Positions 60,017 through 64,000 of a DNA stretch of 64,000 nt are shown piece after piece. The stretch lies in the NCBI RefSeq assembly GCF_001411555.2, contig NC_049907.1, positions 3,914,243 through 3,978,242 on the forward strand, given 5' to 3'. Position numbers and translations under genes: made by a program. How positions within the stretch are numbered: the stretch's first letter is position 1; every line of letters starts with the position of its first letter. Origin of the DNA: Juglans regia (taxonomy: Eukaryota > Streptophyta > Magnoliopsida > Fagales > Juglandaceae). The notes beneath the pieces were generated by a model. That model saw only the letters and a list, made by a program, of their open reading frames with translations. It was not told the origin of the DNA and made no database searches.

Positions 60017-60213
60017 TACGTCTCGTTTGGATAGTGAAATGAGATTAGATGATTTTAAATGAGTTGAATAAAATATTATTAAAATATTATTTTTTAATAT
60101 TATTATTATTTTGAGCTTTAAAAAAATTGAATTGTTTATTATATTTTATATGAAAATTTGAAAAAATTATAATGATAAGATGAGATGAGATGATTTCTGT
60201 ATCCAAACGAGCT
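60017..60213. mobile_element. Tourist-like MITE with TTA target duplication
   Basis: It starts TACGTCTCGTTTGGATAG and ends GTATCCAAACGAGCT, with TTA at 60014-60016 and 60214-60216. The core matches the copies at 1219, 34493 and 56017. Confidence 0.75.
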
Positions 60214-60719
60214 TTAACAGATATAATTCAAAATGATAAATTCAAAATGAAATATAACATAAATAATATATTATATTTAGTAATTCCTTAAATTGTGACA
60301 AATAATATATTATCATTAATCTAATTACTTTGTCTTTCTTGACGTTATATGTCAGTTGAAACTAGATTTTATAAATAATTTTAGGTTTGAAAGGTAAAAT
60401 ATTCCTCTAAATACAGTACAGGACTCCCAAAAAATTCAAAATTATTGGGGAAAGTATTTACTTTCCATTATCCAATAGTTCTGTACTTTGCCATCAAAGT
60501 ATAAGATTTTAGGGTTACGATACCCATACTACCCTTTTACTATATGTTTACTATCTAAACCTACGTGACTTTATTTTAGGGCTGAGCACCGATTGGTTCG
60601 GAGTCGGAGGGCCCATCCTCCGACTCCGACTCCGACTTTGTCGGAGGTCGAATCCGACCTCCGACTCCGACTCCGCGAGTTACATAATCCGCTCCGACTC
60701 CGACTCCGACTTGTCGGAG

Positions 60720-60995
60720 CGAAGTCAGAGCAGAGTCGGCGAGAGAGGGGCTCTGCGAGAGGGCCGTGCGAGGGAGACGCTGCACGAGAGAGGGGTTGCG
60801 CGAGAGAGGGGTTCTGCGAGAGAGGGGTTCTGCGAGAGGGCTGCGCAAGGGACGGGCTTCGCGAGAGGGAGGAGTTTTGCGAGAGGGAGGAGTTGTGCGA
60901 GAGAGTTGCGCCGGCTGTGGCGCCGCGCGAGAGAGAGGGCGACTGGCGAGAGAGCCAAGAGGGCTGCGGCGCTGCGAGAGAGAGAGGGTGCGAGT
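60720..60995. repeat. Imperfect GCGAGAGAGGGGTTC array
   Basis: Roughly fifteen short units based on gcgagagaggggttctgcga make this island strongly purine-rich. Open frames on both strands (Arg/Glu-rich on +, Leu/Ser-rich on -) follow from the simple repeat and are not evidence of a gene. It is followed by aacggcgccgtt, a 12-bp palindrome. Confidence 0.8.
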
Positions 60996-61256
60996 TCGAA
61001 GTTGGAAACTTGGAACCCGTAGGCTGCACTGCAGACCTAAATTCAATACCCTCCCAGGTATCCAACGGCGCCGTTTTTGCTGTAATGAATAGGTTTTTTT
61101 TTAAAAAAAAAAAAATTTATAATGAATAGTTACTATAGTAATATACTAATATACATTATATACTAATTAATATGAATCTATTTTATATTATATATATATA
61201 TGAAGATTCATAAAAAAAATATATGATATATATTATTATATATGAATATTAGTTAT

Positions 61257-62190
61257 ACTAATAGTTATATTAGTATTAGACTATTAGTTATTATTAATAC
61301 TATATATTATACTAATAGTGATATTAATACTATATAATATATATAGTTATAGTTATAGTCATTTAGTATAACTATATTAGTATAAGTTATAGTGATTTAG
61401 TATAATTATGATACTACAAGTTATAACTATAGTCTATATTAGTATTAGAATTAGTTGTAGTGATTAGAATAATTATATATTAATATTTGCTATAATGATT
61501 TTAATTTAGTATAACTATATAATAGTATTAGTATATTAGTATTAGTATTAATATTAGTTATACTAGTAGTGATATTAGTTATACTAATAGTTATATTAGT
61601 ATTAGACTATTAGTTATTATTAATACTATATATTATACTAATAGTGATATTAATACTATATAATATATATAGTTATAGTTATAGTCATTTAGTATAACTA
61701 TATTAGTATAAGTTATAGTGATTTAGTATAATTATGATACTACAAGTTATAACTATAGTCTATATTAGTATTAGAATTAGTTGTAGTGATTAGAATAACT
61801 ATATATTAGTATTTGCTATAATGATTTTAATTTAGTATAACTATATAATAGTATTAGTATATTAGTATTAGTATTAATATTAGTTATACTAGTTATATTA
61901 GTATTAGACTATTAGTTATTATTAATACTATATATTATACTAATAGTGATATTAATACTATATAATATATATAGTTATAGTTATAGTCATTTAGTATAAC
62001 TATATTAGTATAAGTTATAGTGATTTAGTATAATTATGATACTACAAGTTATAACTATAGTCTATATTAGTATTAGTACTTGCTATAATGATTTTAATTT
62101 AGTATAACTATATAATAGTATTAGTATATTAGTATTAGTATTAATATTAGTTATACTAGTAGTGATATTAGTTATACTAGTAGTGATATT
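61257..62190. repeat. Satellite-like AT-rich tandem array
   Basis: Three copies of a unit of about 305-326 bp begin near 61257, 61583 and 61888, each with agttatattagtattagac, later tagtataattatgatactac and aacta-tagtctatatt. The third copy lacks an internal block near aattagttgtagtgattag. The array lies inside the hAT-like element, and its copies are more alike than the flanks. Confidence 0.88.
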
Positions 62191-63109
62191 ATTAATTTAG
62201 TATAACTATATAATAGTATTAGTATATTAGTATTATACTGACTATATTGACTGTATTGTATTAGTACACTTAATGTCTAATACTAGTATATCACTATAGT
62301 TAATAACTTAATAGTATCATATAGTAATATAGTATTAGTAATTGATACTACATTAATTTATATAGTCATTTATATATAGGCTTAAAGTGGTTTACTAATT
62401 TATATATAGTAATTAATACTATTAGACTATTAGTAATTTATATGAATAATACTTTAGTTATTATACATTAGTATTATATGTTATTATAAATTTATAGATT
62501 AGTGTTTATACATTAGTATTACAATATTATATGTCGATGTCATTATTCATCTTAGTGTTTATAGTATATTATATATACATTAGTTATTAGTATTATATGC
62601 TATTATATTTATATATTAGTAATTTAGTGTTACATGGTAGTAATATTGTAAATTTGTAATAGTATGATATTTACATATAGTCATATACTAAACTATTATT
62701 AGTCAATTTAGTCTATATATTATAGTATAAATATATTATTTAACTAGTATATTATTGAGTTTAACTAACTATATAAGATATAGTTGTATAAAATTTAAAT
62801 AATTAATATATAGAAAAACACATATTTTATAAAATATGTATAAAATCGGAGGCGGAGGCGGAGTCGGAGGGCGACGTCGGAGGCGGATTCGGAGGCAGAG
62901 GCGGAGGCGCAGGCGGAGGCGGAGGATCGGAGTCGGATCGGAGCGGAGTTGGATCTTCAATGGATCTGACTCCGACTCCGACTTCCAAGAAGAAAAAACC
63001 TCCGACTCCGACTCCGACAAGTCGGAGCCGGAGCGGAATCGGAGCAGAGCCGGAGCGGAGCCGGATTCGGAGTCGGATTGTCGGATTTTTGCTCAGCCCT
63101 ACTTTATTT

Positions 63110-64000
63110 CTTTTTACCTTCAGCTCTACCTTCTGCCCTTCTGTGATGGAGAGGAGGCTCCGTCTGGTTCACGATGGAGATGAGAGGTGTGAAAATGTAG
63201 GATCTGAGATTGTAGTTTTGAGTCTTAAAATTGTAGTTTTGAGTTCTAAAAGAAAAATAAAACTGATAGAGAGATTTGAATCTCAGAAGGAGAGAAGGAA
63301 CTAAGAGATATGTTCTTAAAGTTAAGAGATTTGAATCTCTGATAGTCGGACATAAAACTTATGACATAAGGCAAAGCAGAAGGGCAGAAGACAGAACAGA
63401 AGAAGAAGAAAAAATAAAACCACGTAAGCTTAGGTAGTAAACAAGAAGTAGTGAGATAGTAAGGGTATCATTACCCAAGATTTTAACACTTCCCACTCTA
63501 AAATATGAAAATGGACACATTATACCAATTAATAATAAGAAATTAACAAATAAAACTTTTCCTCCAATTCTAGATTAAAAAAAAAAAAGAAGAAGTGGTG
63601 TCGCACAATTTTAATAGATTATATAAATTATAAGCTATCAACTTTGACATTTTGGAGTTTAAAATCATGTAAAAATATTGATAATTTAATAATAATGGTT
63701 ATTGATTCATATTTCTATGTTATCCAAAACAAGTTGCATTATTTATTTATTTTTTCCTTTTTTTTTTCTTTTTGTGTGTGTGAATATATATATATATATA
63801 TATATTATTAGTGGATAAGACATGAAAATCAAGAATATTGACAACAGCCAGAAGACATAGCAAGTTAAATCAAGAATATTACTCCTATAAAATGATACGC
63901 AGCTGCTGTACAGATATGACAATAGATTTGTTAAGATACGTTCGAGTGTAATTAGTTCATAATAATAATGCCTTATCTCAAACTCTATTACTCCAAATCT
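63110..64000. other. AT-rich intergenic end of the window
   Basis: An (AT)n run lies near 63785-63804. Repeated agatttgaatctc words occur at 63270-63340. No gene was recognised. Confidence 0.55.

Larger units (their letters stand above)
60577..63101. mobile_element. hAT-like non-autonomous element, 2.5 kb
   Basis: Terminal inverted repeats TAGGGCTGAGCA (60577-60588) and TGCTCAGCCCTA (63090-63101) are perfect over 12 bp, and the flanking 8-mers CTTTATTT (60569-60576, 63102-63109) are identical. Both are hAT hallmarks. Subterminal regions are arrays of the hexamer GGAGTC/GACTCC (60598-60725 and 62849-63085). The interior holds a GC-rich gcgagagagggg array and about 1 kb of AT-rich tandem repeats. 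No transposase is encoded. The exact duplication suggests fairly recent mobility. Confidence 0.88.

Noticed and set aside
60571..61129. Overlapping Arg/Glu-rich and Ser/Leu-rich open frames on both strands
   Set aside because: They arise from the gcgagagagggg simple repeat and GACTCC hexamers, which lack stop codons in most frames. No start context, splice sites or domain support a gene.

Overview
This is a plant nuclear window: AT-rich, full of retrotransposons, MITEs and microsatellites, with spliced genes whose GT-AG introns can be read. The mix of repeats (short TTA-flanked MITEs beginning near GTTTGGAT, and elements packed with GGTCCGGTCC) suggests a woody eudicot. A Fagales tree such as Juglandaceae is my guess from memory and is not proven by the sequence.

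Two intact host genes are present, both on the + strand. At 9477-13781 lies an eight-exon cytochrome P450 of the CYP90B1/DWF4 type, the steroid C-22 hydroxylase of brassinosteroid synthesis. At 49509-57564 lies a sixteen-exon gene for the flavoprotein subunit of mitochondrial succinate dehydrogenase (SDH1), with one GC-AG intron. The two are not functionally linked. They are islands in about 45 kb of mobile and decayed DNA.

Layout: 0-3.5 kb, duplicated AT-rich DNA with a micro-retroposon and a MITE; 3.5-6.7 kb, a 5'-truncated LINE on the - strand; 6.7-9.2 kb, fold-back and palindromic MITEs; 9.2-13.8 kb, CYP90B1 with a 2.2-kb last intron; 13.8-17.3 kb, non-coding DNA with a tandem duplication; 17.5-18.5 kb, LTR fragments joined to a whole initiator-tRNA sequence; 19.7-20.3 kb, a plastid DNA insertion (trnI-trnA); 21-28.3 kb, a zinc-finger relic and a FAR1-like (MULE-derived) pseudogene split by a 2.75-kb solo LTR; 29.3-33.6 kb, a minisatellite and a young Copia element; 34-36.5 kb, MITEs and a long inverted-repeat element; 38.6-44.7 kb, an old tandem Copia array that interrupts a repeat with a second copy at 48.1-48.8 kb; 48.8-57.6 kb, SDH1 and elements inside its introns; 60.6-63.1 kb, a hAT-like element with a perfect 8-bp target duplication and an internal satellite-like array; the rest is AT-rich DNA without a recognised gene.

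I found no CRISPR array, operon or clearly new biochemical system. The most unusual structures are the tRNA-LTR chimera at 18.25-18.5 kb, the solo LTR sitting in FAR1-like coding sequence, and the hAT-like elements with simple-repeat subterminal regions.
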